Assembly (NCBI RefSeq): GCF_900496995.4
Contig: NW_024470390.1
Coordinates: 124,001-188,000, forward strand
Reading direction: 5' to 3'
Source: Aquila chrysaetos chrysaetos
Lineage: Eukaryota > Chordata > Aves > Accipitriformes > Accipitridae
Length of the DNA stretch: 64,000 nt
Part shown: positions 14,722 to 25,400 of the stretch, piece by piece
Numbering within the stretch: the first letter of the stretch is position 1
How the letters are laid out: every line of letters starts with the position of its first letter
Program-made: the position numbers and the translations under genes
The notes under the pieces: model-generated
Told to the model about the DNA's origin: nothing
Seen by the model: the letters and a program-made list of their open reading frames with translations, nothing else
Database searches by the model: none

Positions 14722-15764
14722 GATTTCCCCTCTGGTTTTTATTAAAGTGATGGGAAGAAAGGACTTGGTCAAATATATTGTTGGAGAGAAAGAGGAGAAC
14801 AGTTATCATGCACTTTCAGGCCCCTGCATTTCTCCCCCAATACCTAAATGGCTGAGTATTTTGGAAGACAGAATAGTGAATCTGTACAAATTGCGTTTTC
14901 TAGGGAAAAGCTCCAGCTCCGTAAAAAAATATATACACTTACAGCAGACTTTACTTTCAGCCTCCATAGTCTTACTCGGGGGATCCTAGCCAGGCTTTGT
15001 ATGTGTGTGCAGGGGACAAGGAGAGATCAGACAAGCACACCACCTAAAATTTCACATATTAGCACTCTGAAATAAACACCATGTTTGGCTTTCAGACAGG
15101 GGATGCTACTTTAATTCAGATCCAGATAAACTCATGACGCTACCATGTTTTAGCATCGATTCGTCTAAGCATTCCTAGCTGCCTGCTACAAGAAATCCGT
15201 TCACAAGAAAAAGAGAAGCAGTGAACTTCCAGCTCCCAGCTGGCACAAGGCGGTGGATCAGCACCAAAGCAGCAAAATAGTATTTGGCAAAAGGCAGGAC
15301 CTCAGCTGCTGCTGAGGAGCATTCATGGAAATGCCACATGGGCCTGAGCTGCAGCCCCAAAGGCGCAGTCAAGAGGGATCAAGTCCTCTCCTCTTTTTGG
15401 AACCAGAATGCTGCTCTCCCTCCTCACCCCCTGCTACTCTTTCTAAAAAAGAGGGAAGAAACCAAGAATCGAGAGACAGCAACTCAATGCCAACCAGTTC
15501 CAATAGTCACATCGGTCAGGGTTATAACCTGGGGCAGCAGCAGGAGCTCAGAGAAAGAGCGCAGTGGCTGCTGGGGTGGGTTGTGATCATAAAGGATGCC
15601 ATTTGTAAAAATCAACAGATTCATTACTGTCAAATACTGGCTGCTGGCGTGTTTTAAGAGGGATCATTCACCTGTCTATCATTTTGAATTTAAACAACAA
15701 ACAGTGTTGGGTAACAACCAAGGTAAAGGTGCCCCTATTACCTCGTCCTCTCACTCTAGAAATG

Positions 15765-15789
15765 AATAATAATAATAATAATTATTATT
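15765..15789. repeat. AAT/ATT microsatellite palindrome
   Basis: A run of AAT triplets turns directly into ATT triplets, forming a self-complementary microsatellite. Confidence 0.8.
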
Positions 15790-16659
15790 CAAAGAGCAGC
15801 ACAATTAGTTTATGCATCAAAGAACTGACAGCAAAAAAGCTAAATACTTTAGTGTTCAAATGTAAACAGAAAGTGTCAATACAGACACAGGGGATGAGGA
15901 AACAGCACAGAAATGACATCGTTACGTCAAACAACCATCCTGAGCCTGGCACAGCCGAGGGGGTGCCCCTCACACACCCGGCACAGTGCAGGCAGCTCTG
16001 AGGGGTACCACAGCCACAGAAATACCATCTGAGAGTGCCGCTTTGGCCACAGCCCATCACACAGGACAAGTACACACTCGATATTGACTCCTGCTGCACC
16101 TGAACTTGGGGGACAGGGGGAAAGACAGACCTCAAAGCCCCCCCATGCCTCAGTTTCCCTCTGGGTCAAATACCCCTTGCATCAGTTCAACTACTTCTCT
16201 TCAGCAAAACAAAAAAGTTACGACAGTGAACAGCATGTCCAGCCATCCAGAGACTGAAACGGCACCAGGAACGAGGGCAGGCGGGATATATGAAATTACC
16301 AAAAACAAACGGAGGGAAAAACCACCCTGAAAGGAGAGCCGCTGCGCTGTATGTGAGTATCAACAAAACTACAGAGCCCACAGAAACCAAAACCACAAGC
16401 CCAGACTCATTCACGCAAAAAGGCAAAGGCAAAACACTATATAAATGGTAAATACATTTTGAAATTCAGCTGCGAGCGGCAGACAAATGAAAACTAGAAG
16501 AGAATTTGAAGAACAACGAACGGTAGTTTATTCAGCTAATGTATTTTTAATGCACTGGGGAAAAACTTGGGAGGTGTAACGCAGCATAAGGCACCCATTT
16601 GATAACAAAAGGCACGTAGTGACTTTTCCCAGCAGAACATCCCCCCGCACGGCGTTTTC

Positions 16660-17960
16660 CCCTCAATAAATCGGTGCCGAGGGGACGAACTCTGCTCCGC
16701 AGCAGCAGGCCGGAGCGCAAGTTTGGGGGTTCCCAGAAAGGGAGCCGGGGAGGACTCGGTCTGGGCTCACGGAGCCGTGGGCTCGCTCTCACACTGGTCG
16801 CGACCGCAACGATGGAGGTTTTTCATCCTGACATTGCAAAACCTTCCGTTTTCCCTTCCCTGCCTGTGCTTCCAGACCCATCCGAAGGCATCCCTGACTC
16901 TTCCCCGGGAGGAGGAAGAGGAGGAGGAGTGGACCGGGGCGGCGGGCAGGGAGGGGGGGCACCCAGGCCAGCGGCAGCTCTGCAACCGAGACAGCAACAC
17001 CGAGTCACGGCAAGGCAAACCGGCGGCCTCTCCCCGAGCCCCCCCGCTCCCCGCCTCGCCCGGGAGGAGGTGGGGAGGAGCAGGGCGCTTCCCGGAGGCA
17101 GCAGGGACCGGCGGAGGGAGGGAGGGAGGGAAGGAGGGAGGGGAGGGGGGGGGGGCTGCCGCCAGCGCCCCCTCTTTTTCGGCCGTGGTCGGGGTGTGCG
17201 TGTGGACGTGTAGGGGGGTGGCGGTGGTGGGGTGCGGAGGGCGACGTCTCCTTTTGGGGAGGTACATTGTATTCCGGAGACGTGACCCGCAGCCGCCGCA
17301 CCGGGAGGCTGCCGGGGTGGGGGGGGGGGGGGGGGGCCGACGGGGCCGGGGCGCAGGGAAGGATTGGAAGAGACGGCCGGGCCGGTGCCCCGGGAAAGGG
17401 GTGAGCCCCCCCCCGCGCCGTCCGCCGCAGGTAGCGGAGTTAAGCGATTTAAAGCGAAATTGCTGCATTGTAAGAAACTCACCGTGATGTTTGAGCAGCA
17501 GTCGGCGCGGGGTCTCCCAGACATCCCCGCACGGGCTCCGGAGGCAGGACCCCGCCAGGCACCGACACATAGGGGTTCAACGCGCTGCCTGATCGCCGCC
17601 CCACCGACCAGGAACCCCCGGGACGGCGGCGGGGAGGGCATCGGCGGCGGGGGCACACCGGGCCGGGCGGGAGAAAATAAACGCGAAACGTCCCCCCCCC
17701 CCCCCAACCCACCACCACACCCCCCCTCCCCGGTCCAGTTCATTTGCATACGCCACGCCCCCCTCACCGCCACACCCCGCCCCGCTAGGAGCGGGGTTAC
17801 CTGCTGGGTAAGGTGGTCTCGGGGGGTGTGGGTGGGGGCGTGTGTGTGTCCGCCCCTTCACGTCGTTTTTTGGGGGGTCTGGGGGGGGGGGGGGGAAAGC
17901 AGCTCAGCCTCTCGTCAAAGCAGTCTCCTGCGGTTCGTCAGCGGCAGGATCGGGCCCCGC
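16660..17960. promoter_or_regulatory. CpG island, candidate promoter of a minus-strand gene
   Basis: CpG-dense sequence with long G and C runs (near 17313, 17692 and 17881). An octamer ATTTGCAT (17742-17749) and a CACCC/GC-box cluster follow one another near 17742-17790. On the minus strand these lie upstream of a consensus splice donor at 17482, as expected for a promoter reading leftward. Mammalian synteny suggests BICRA. The orientation and gene are inference; the CpG island itself is clear. Confidence 0.6.
17483..17700 (-). other. Candidate non-coding first exon (minus strand)
   Basis: On the minus strand the sequence ACG/GTGAGT gives a consensus splice donor whose last exon base is 17483. 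The upstream limit is arbitrary because no transcription start can be read. No conserved peptide is encoded, so this would be an untranslated exon. By synteny with mammals it could belong to BICRA, which lies head to head with ZNF541. This is weak evidence based on one splice site inside a CpG island. Confidence 0.3.
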
Positions 17961-18930
17961 TGGGGAAACAAACAAACAAACAAAAAAAAGGTTCTTTAAA
18001 CACAATTTTACTGCTTGAAGGTGACAACCTGGCGATTGGATCAAAATGCCAGAAATCCCTGAGCCAGCACGCACCCCATTTTCTATTTTTTATTTTTTTC
18101 TTTTTAGAAGGATGCTCTGCTGAAAGCTCGGCACCAGCATCGCTACAGCAAAGCCACAGCTGGTGGGGAGAGAAAACCCCCCCAAACACCACAACCTCCA
18201 GGCAGTTCCAAGGACCCAGTTTTTTAATTACGGTTGCCTAAGGTGTTTGTTTTGGGTTTTGTTTTGTTTTTTGTTTTTTTTTTTTTTAAATAAATAAACC
18301 CATAAACCACTCTCAATTACTTTTAATATGCTCCAGACTGCATCACCTGGACAAAGAACACATGCATGGGACACCAATAGTAGTTATTGACAGAGCAATA
18401 GGAGAGAGGCAGGAGCTGTAAGTGAGCTGATTTATGTTGTCAAACAGCAACTTCCTCTCTAAATAACAACAACAACAAAATTCTATGGTTCTGCTGGTGT
18501 AAATCATGCCTTCATAAAATAAAATTTCTCCAGCTAATTCCTAAGTCCTGGATGAAGACTGAAAAGACTTGGAATAAAACCAGAAAGGGAGGAGCGGGTT
18601 TGCCTGCAATAGATGCGCTCCTCGTTACTTAATGGTCACAGGCCTGGCTGCTGAGGGTCTGATCCTGCGTTTTCAGTCACAGGTCCAGAGTGAAGCAGAC
18701 AGAGGGGCATTTGGAAGCAGCACGTCAGGGATTTAACACTTAGTTAAACACTACAGAGCATTTCTTTATATATATTCAGTTGTAAAGAAGAAAATCCTAT
18801 TTAACAAGCATCAGTCTTGAAAGGCAATGCTTAAAAACTGCTTCCTGCTCACGGCAAGCTGGGAAAAAAAAACCCAACCCTACATTTGCCAGTTTTAGGC
18901 TGGATTTTTGTTGGGATAAAGCCCCAAACA
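17960..18930. other. Non-coding stretch
   Basis: AT-richer sequence with a T/G-rich low-complexity patch near 18245-18300. No gene, splice-site pattern or recognised mobile element is visible. Confidence 0.6.
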
Positions 18931-19420
18931 GCGCTGGCCCGGCGCGCCCGGGCAGCCCAACACCCGGCCCAGCCCAGGGTCCTCGACATCCCAGTTACAA
19001 ACTGGTTGAGCCGGCGAGGAGGTTCTGCTCACGATTGGTGAGGTGCAGGCAGGGGTAGGCAGGGCCAGGCGCCTTGCCCGCGCCCTGATTAGGCGGGTTA
19101 AATGTGATTGACCAGTGCGAGTAATTAATCTGTGAGAGGCCGGGCTTGGGGCTTTGTTTATACCCCTGGATTGGCTGGATTTGAATTAGATATACGTTCT
19201 ATTTGTACCTGGGTGGGACCTCGCAGGGGTTTATTTTGGTGCATTACGCTATAGAAGCGCGGCAGCAACCCAGGCGAACGTCGTCGTCCACCGCCGCTCT
19301 CCGCCACCGCTGTGGCTCTGCCGGAATGCTGGGCCTCACCGGGAGCCGTCAACCGGGTACGGTGCTGGAAGAGGATCAGGACTCCAGGCTGTTTTATCAA
19401 GGAGGGAGGCGGGAAAGTAG
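18930..19420. promoter_or_regulatory. Candidate regulatory element with inverted CCAAT boxes
   Basis: A CpG-containing block in otherwise AT-rich sequence. It has two inverted CCAAT boxes (ATTGG at 19034-19038 and 19170-19174), a GC-rich stretch near 18935-18975 and a TATA-like TTTATACC near 19157. It could be an enhancer or an alternative promoter. No downstream coding exon could be tied to it. Confidence 0.35.
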
Positions 19421-20930
19421 ACAAATCCCACCCTTAGTAGCGCTTACAAAAAATATTTAAGCAATGCAACACAGTATTTCCTCTTTTTTTGTTTTTTTTT
19501 TGTTTTTTTTTTCTTCCAGTCCCAGAGCACCAAAACAAATTGAGCTGAGTCTGCCATGCCTAAAAAAAAAAAAAAAACAAACCAAACCCAACCCAAAAAA
19601 CCCACACTTGGCAGAAAGCCACCATAAGCGATAATGTGACTAACCCATGGGACAGGCCATGCTCCTTCCCTGGAAGAATGTTGCTATCAACACTACCTGC
19701 AAAACACAGGGCTGATTTCCAAGTGGGAAGCATTAATGACATTGTCATAAGGAAGATTTTTGTCTCTCACAATGGCAACTTTACAACCAAATAAGCGGTC
19801 CTCAGACAGCAAAAAAAAAAAACTTCCACCATGGCTGATACGATGAAGGATGAGGGGAAGACATAAGGAATTGCGCTGCAGCAATGCACTGGGGTGTCAC
19901 ACACAGACCCCAACAGCCACGTTTTTGCCCCAGCTCAGCACGCCCCTGGGCCAGAAACCCTCCCCAGGACAGCAGCCTTTCAACACAGGCAAAAATCCTT
20001 CCACAAAGCAAAATGACCCACCGGTACCGCACTCACACCAACCAAAGTTAGGTAAAAACCCTCTCCTTAAGAAATAAAGTGTCAGCCGTATAACGCAGCA
20101 CACTAATTAATTAGTACGATACCCACGTGGACATGAACACTCACTCCAGAGAGGAACTTGGGATAGCAGAATAGTAACAAATGAAACCCCCAAACGCTAC
20201 GATTTTTAGGTTTGCTTAAAATATACAGCTGATGACTAACAGAATTACGTACCATTTTTGTGTAATAATACCCGAACACTCCAAGATTTGTTCATCTCCT
20301 TGCAGGTGATTCCTGCTTTAACCACTAGACTGCAGCAGCAGGAGTTGCTGCAACACCTTTCCAATTTAAAAAAACATAGTTTAGTTACTTTCAGGTGATA
20401 TTTTTTTTCCCCCTCCCACTTCTCCCCAATTGCCTTTCTAGGATCCAGGTGGCTCCCAACAGCTGCTTCATCAGCCAGACCAAGACCATAACACCAGTAA
20501 TAGAGCTTTCTCACTAATACAGTGAAAACATTATTACAGTTAAGGATGCAGGAATAGCCCAACACTCATCCTGGGACAGAAGGATGTCCTGCTAAAATTA
20601 ACCTCAGCAATTTCCTTAAAATCGTAACATTAAAGAAATAAATAGTGGTGGGGAAAAAAAAAAGAGAAAGAAGGTACTGAAAACAGGTTGGAGGTGGTAC
20701 TTAAAGAAATCTGGATAAGCTGCAACACCCTACCTTTTGTCACTTTGAACAGAAGGTTTCTCAGTTCTTGAGAGGTAAAAGCTATCCCCTGAAGCAGTAT
20801 TCCCATTTCACATGGGAAAAAGCAAGTTAGATAAATACTCTACCCAAAGCCAGCCTGCAAAATTCCCAGACGAGAGGAACATTTGGTCGTTCTTTGCTTG
20901 ATGCTTCGCTAAAACCGTATACTGAGATTA
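19420..20930. other. Non-coding stretch
   Basis: AT-rich sequence with T-runs near 19486-19512 and A-runs near 19561 and 19810. No gene or recognised element. Confidence 0.6.
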
Positions 20931-20959
20931 GCCCCTTCCTATGCTTTTTCTTTCTGAGT

Positions 20960-21360
20960 TTTGCCCTGTAACTCACGCTTCCAGTCCCTTCCCCAAGCCC
21001 TCCTGCACACCTCCCTCCATGCCCACCACAACCCTATCCCCCTACTTCCTATCCAAGCCTCCCCTTTACCATCTTTCTATCTTTATTTCACACACAACCC
21101 TCCCCACTCACCTCCCTCTGGCCACCTCCCCCCCAGACACCTCACATCCCTTCAAGCCTCCTCTCCTTCACCTCTCCCCCACACACTAACACCCATTCCC
21201 CTTATTCCCCCCTCACAAGCTCACTCCCACAGCCCGCCAGCTCCCCGCTCCACACACCTTTTCGCTTTCCTCCTCTCTCCCCGCCAACCTTCCCCTCACC
21301 CCGATCGGCTTCCCTCTCCCTCCCCTCCCCTCCAACAAAATGGCGTCCTCCTTCCCTCCC
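20960..21360. repeat. C-rich, G-depleted strand-skewed block
   Basis: About 400 bases of C, T and A with very few G on the plus strand, directly left of the ZNF541 CpG island. The long open frame across it is proline-, serine- and histidine-rich low complexity and is not considered coding. Confidence 0.6.
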
Positions 21361-21560
21361 TCCCTCCTGCCTTTTCCCGCCACAGCCCCCCCCCCCCCCC
21401 CCCGCCACGTGACGCCGCGCGCAGCCGCCCAGGGACGAAGGCGGGGCGGTGCCACGAGGCGCGGTGGGCGGGTGCGCGTGCGGCGGTGGCGGGCGGGAAA
21501 GGCAGGGGCTGTGAGGCGACAGGGGAGGCGGCGGTGGCGGCACTGGTGAGGGACATCTCC
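21330..21560 (+). promoter_or_regulatory. ZNF541: CpG-island promoter, probably of ZNF541
   Basis: CpG-dense sequence holding a YY1-type motif AAAATGGCG (21337-21345), an E-box CACGTG (21406-21411) and GC boxes near 21440. A consensus splice donor (ACTG/GTGAGG) at 21546 would end an untranslated first exon at 21545. A plausible acceptor (CTCTAG) lies at 22411-22416 before the coding start. The assignment to ZNF541 is by position. Confidence 0.5.
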
Positions 21561-21699
21561 TCCTCCTCCATCATCATCTTCCTCCATCATCTTCTCCTCA
21601 GGCTCCCAGGCAGCCTCACACGGGCGGCTGGAGCCCCCCCCCCCCTTCCCCACGAAGAGAAGCCCCGGCCCTGGGGCAGCTCTCGCCTCCCTCCTCCCC

Positions 21700-22085
21700 A
21701 CTCTGCTCTCCTCAGGGAGAGCCCGCCCTCACCCCAAGCTCTGGTCCTCTGTAGCCTCGGGAGCAGCGTTTCCCACAGGGAAAGATCCCCCTCACCCCAA
21801 GCTCTGGCCCTTTGCAGCCTCCTGCAAGGCTGGGAGCAGCGTTTCCCTCAGGGAAAGACCCCCCTCACCCCAAGCTCTGGCCCTTTGCAGCCTCCTGCAA
21901 GGCTGGGAGCAGCGTTTCCCTCAGGGAGAGCCCCCTCACCACCTCCAGCCCTAGGGTGGCCCCACAGCCTCCTGCAAGGCTGGGAGGAGTTTTTCCCTCG
22001 GGGAAAGCCCCTCTCACCCCCAACCCCACTCTACTCCAGGGGCAGCCTTTCCCTCCTTCCTGCCTTCTTTCTGCACCTCAGCCCT
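21700..22085. repeat. Tandem repeat, about 72-base unit, five copies
   Basis: The motif CTCACC(CCAAGCTCTGG) recurs at about 21728, 21791, 21864, 21935 and 22013, giving spacings of 63, 73, 71 and 78 bases. The units share a CAGCCTCCTGCAAGGCTGGG core. The array lies between the CpG island and the first coding exon of ZNF541, probably in its first intron. The open frame across it is an artefact of the repeat. Confidence 0.85.
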
Positions 22086-22462
22086 GTTGCAGCCCCTCAG
22101 CCTGTTCCAGGATAGGGGAAACACTTCAACCCTTTTTCTCAGTGCAGCTTTTTATAAGAACCACTTGTCTCCCCAGCCCTCCAAACCTGCCTGCAGGGTC
22201 TCAGCAGCCCTCCTCTGCTTCAGACAGCAGGGGCGTGCCTTGTGTTTGCAGCGGGAATAAGGATACTTCTGTTTTCTTCTTCGATAAGATATGGTTGATA
22301 CAGGGCCAGTTGCGGTACTGGTTAGGGTTTGGTGAGTAACATCGAATCTTATTTAACTTTCCCTTTTTACATTTTGTTCAGGAGGCTTGTCCTCACACCC
22401 TCAAGTTTTGCTCTAGGTGGAAAGGAGTCCACCTTTAACTGGCCGTGAATTCAGCAGCAGGC

Positions 22463-25400
22463 ATGGACCAGTACCGCTTCGGCAATGAGAATGCTGTTCA
22501 TTTGGAGATGCATCTCCCTGGATTTTCTGAAAGCCAGGGGCTGGTCTGTAGCGAGGCTCTCAACCATGATTTGTGCCTAAATGCAAAAGACATGACGTAT
22601 GTGGGGCTGAGCGGCTTGGACGTGGTGCCTGACCTTCCGGCCATGGATGCGGCCAGCCACATTCTGGAGGCCAACTTGAACGTGCTCTCTCTGTATCCGG
22701 TGAAGGACTGCGCCTCTGTTCAGCTCCTCGATGAGGCCCACTCGCAGCCCTTGCAGCACGGTGAGTGTTCTCTGTTCTTTTGAAGGGTGTCTTATGGATC
22801 GAAGCAGCTGGAGATATTTAGTAACTTTATATAGGTGGTGGAGTCCATGATGTGGAAAGATCTTTGGGGTAAAGAGGTGGATACATGCGGGTTTTTTTTA
22901 ATCAGTTCTAGGTTCTTGTAGTTTAAGCACTTCGAAAGTGTTTCTTGTTGCCTTTTACCTGTAAAACAGCGTTCAGATTCATAAGGCTGTAGAAGATGAT
23001 ATAACACTTATAACGCCTTTCTTTCACAGGAATTTCAGTTCTGTCCTATTTTCGTAAAATTATACCCTAGACAGGAATATGTTTGTTTTGGGGGATTTTT
23101 CAAGAGTCCTTGCAACCTGCCCTCCAGCTGGAAATGGAAAATGCGAAGGCATTAAAATGATAGATTTGCTAAATATGTTGCAAACATCTATATTACTGGC
23201 TTTCCCTGAAGCGGAGAAGAGACATGCTGGTTAATTCTTTTCGCATTTCAAAGTCTCTGTGAAATGGATTAAGCAGAATGGGATTTTTCTACGTCTGCCT
23301 TTAGTAAAACGCTCTTCTAGAGGGTATGGATAACTTAATTGCTAATGTATATAAAAGCACGCCCTGTTTGGGTAGCTTGAAAACAAAGCAAGTGAAAATT
23401 TGTAACTAGCAGCACTAGGAGAAAATGAGACTTTCTCCTAACAATTGAGACCTGCATTTCTACTGATTTGCCAGTTAATAACAGGTCCTAATGGTTCATT
23501 CTGTGGGTAGGGAACCTTGAATTGTCTCCCAAAGTCCAATCCAGCAGGAAATGCCTGGGTTATCACCTAGTCAAATTGCTGTAGATAAAATACCTTGAAC
23601 AAAGGGGTTTGGAGTTGTCTCATTCCCTCCCTCTTTTCCCAAGAAAGAGGGGAAAATGGTAAAGTTAGTTACAACGATGGTCAAAATGGCAAATGGTGTA
23701 ACCTGTGTGAGGGTGGGACATGGGTTTAGGTGTTTGTAGCTCCAGAGATGCAATTCATAAGAGGTGGAGCAGGTTTGTGGGACTTCCCTACTCGTTTTTC
23801 TGTGGATATTCAGTCATCAAAACCCACGGGCTGGAGCTCTCTAGCAGAAGCGTTTTGGAAAGAGACACATTTATTAGTACTAAGTGAGAAGCATGTCATC
23901 GCAAGAGTAACCTGAGGATATCGCTTTCTCCCTCCCTTCAGAGCCGGGGCTTCCCACGCTGACGGCACCAGAGGAGCCTGGAGGAGGAGGCAGACCTGCA
24001 AGGAGAGGAAAGCGTCCCCTCGGCTCTCCTCAGACCTCGCTGCCGGGCTGCAGCCACTGCGGGAAGGTGTTCAGCAGTGCCAGCGCTCTCAGCAAACACT
24101 GCCTGACTCACAGCCAGAAACGGGAACACGTCTGTACCATCTGCAGCAAAGCCTTTAAACGGCCGGACCACCTGTACGTAGGCATTCGCTGTTAAAAATG
24201 TGGCCTTGTTTACCAAATGTAAATAAGATTGGCTTCTGCAGTATTTTATTTTCCAATCTCAGAAGTTACGGTGCTTGTTAGTCTTTGTCATGTTTTCAGG
24301 CTAGCAAATGCTGTGAAGTTAGGTCACAAAACGACTTCCCTAGCAGATGCAAATTAGCTTTGGGTTTTCCAGAGTGGGCTGGTGCAGGAAAAGCCCCCGA
24401 AGTGTGTATTTCTGCCCAGCTGCAGAAAAATCTGTAATACTGAGCCCTACAATAGCAGCTAGTCTTTTTTTTTTTTTTTTTTTTTTCTTGTCTGATGACT
24501 GGCATGGGGGAAATTGTGTGGAAGGTGTTTGTACTGGAGAGGCAACTTCCAATTTTTGGCAGCCACTGCTTTAGGAACTCTTGCAAAAGATTGCTTATAG
24601 ATGCAACCGCTGCCTGGAATCCTATGCTTCCCGGTGCTGTAAAGCTTTTGTTACTAATCCTGGAAAGCTCTCAAAACACCAGCTGGTTATCGTAGGTCCC
24701 ATTTTTGGCGGTGGTACTCTGGGGCTAAGTAAAACACCATTTTGCTTTGTGTCAGACCAGAGCGGTTGCCAGCAAATTCTGTCCTAAAATGTGCCTTTAT
24801 GAAGTAACAGTCTGCAGTTTTACAGTTGGTTTCCCGTTGGTTTAGGTAACCTGCCTGCCTAATTTTTTCTGTCTCTTTCCTGATTTCGACTGTCGTTTTC
24901 TACTCTAAAACAAAAGAGAATTGTCACCAGCCTTTAGCTTGTGCTGACTGGCATTGCTGTGCGCACTCGCAGGTAGAGCTTGGGCTGAGATCCCTTTTGA
25001 ACTGTGTTCTGATTTGCTTCATCCTTGCTGAGCATGGGGGGCCGATAGGCTGGAGAGATCCTCCTGCATTTGGGGAGAATTTCAGAGTGTTTCCAGAAAG
25101 AAACGCCAGCAATGGCGATAGAGCAAGCAGGATTCTTCCATGGCCCAGTGGGAAGAGCAGTTGGAGGGCACTTAAGTGAACCTTTTCTGAATAGAGGCCA
25201 AATTCTGCTTTGATTTAGGTCCTGCCTTGAGTAGAACAATACTAAGTAAAAGGAGTGCAAGAGCTACTCAAGAGTAGCTCAGTGCAAAATGACTTCCTTT
25301 TTCAGTTGGGAGTGCTAATACGCAATGTTTTCTTCTCTTGATCCCTGCAGGAGCGGGCACATGTTGACGCATCAGAAAATAAAACCTTTTGTGTGCTTGG

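Larger units (their letters stand above)
1..16600. other. Non-coding region, no gene recognised
   Basis: I find no open frame on either strand that resembles a known protein or carries consistent splice signals. The open frames are short, lie in several frames at once and show no domain motif. The base composition is moderate to AT-rich, with several A-runs and scattered short duplications listed separately. Mammalian synteny would put BICRA to the left of ZNF541 and divergent from it, so this stretch may be its long first intron on the minus strand. No BICRA coding exon was recognised here, so that is inference only. Confidence 0.6.

Noticed and set aside
16723-17773. Several overlapping open frames of 180-316 codons on both strands
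   Set aside because: They are CpG-island artefacts: low-complexity Gly, Arg and Pro peptides in all frames without splice support.
20321-20345. Short stretch resembling a tRNA T-arm or tRNA-derived SINE
   Set aside because: No matching acceptor stem, D-arm or anticodon arm could be drawn around it.
20961-22115. 384-codon plus-strand open frame, Pro/Ser/His-rich
   Set aside because: It covers the C-rich skewed block, CpG island and 72-base tandem array. It has no known domain and the codons follow base composition.
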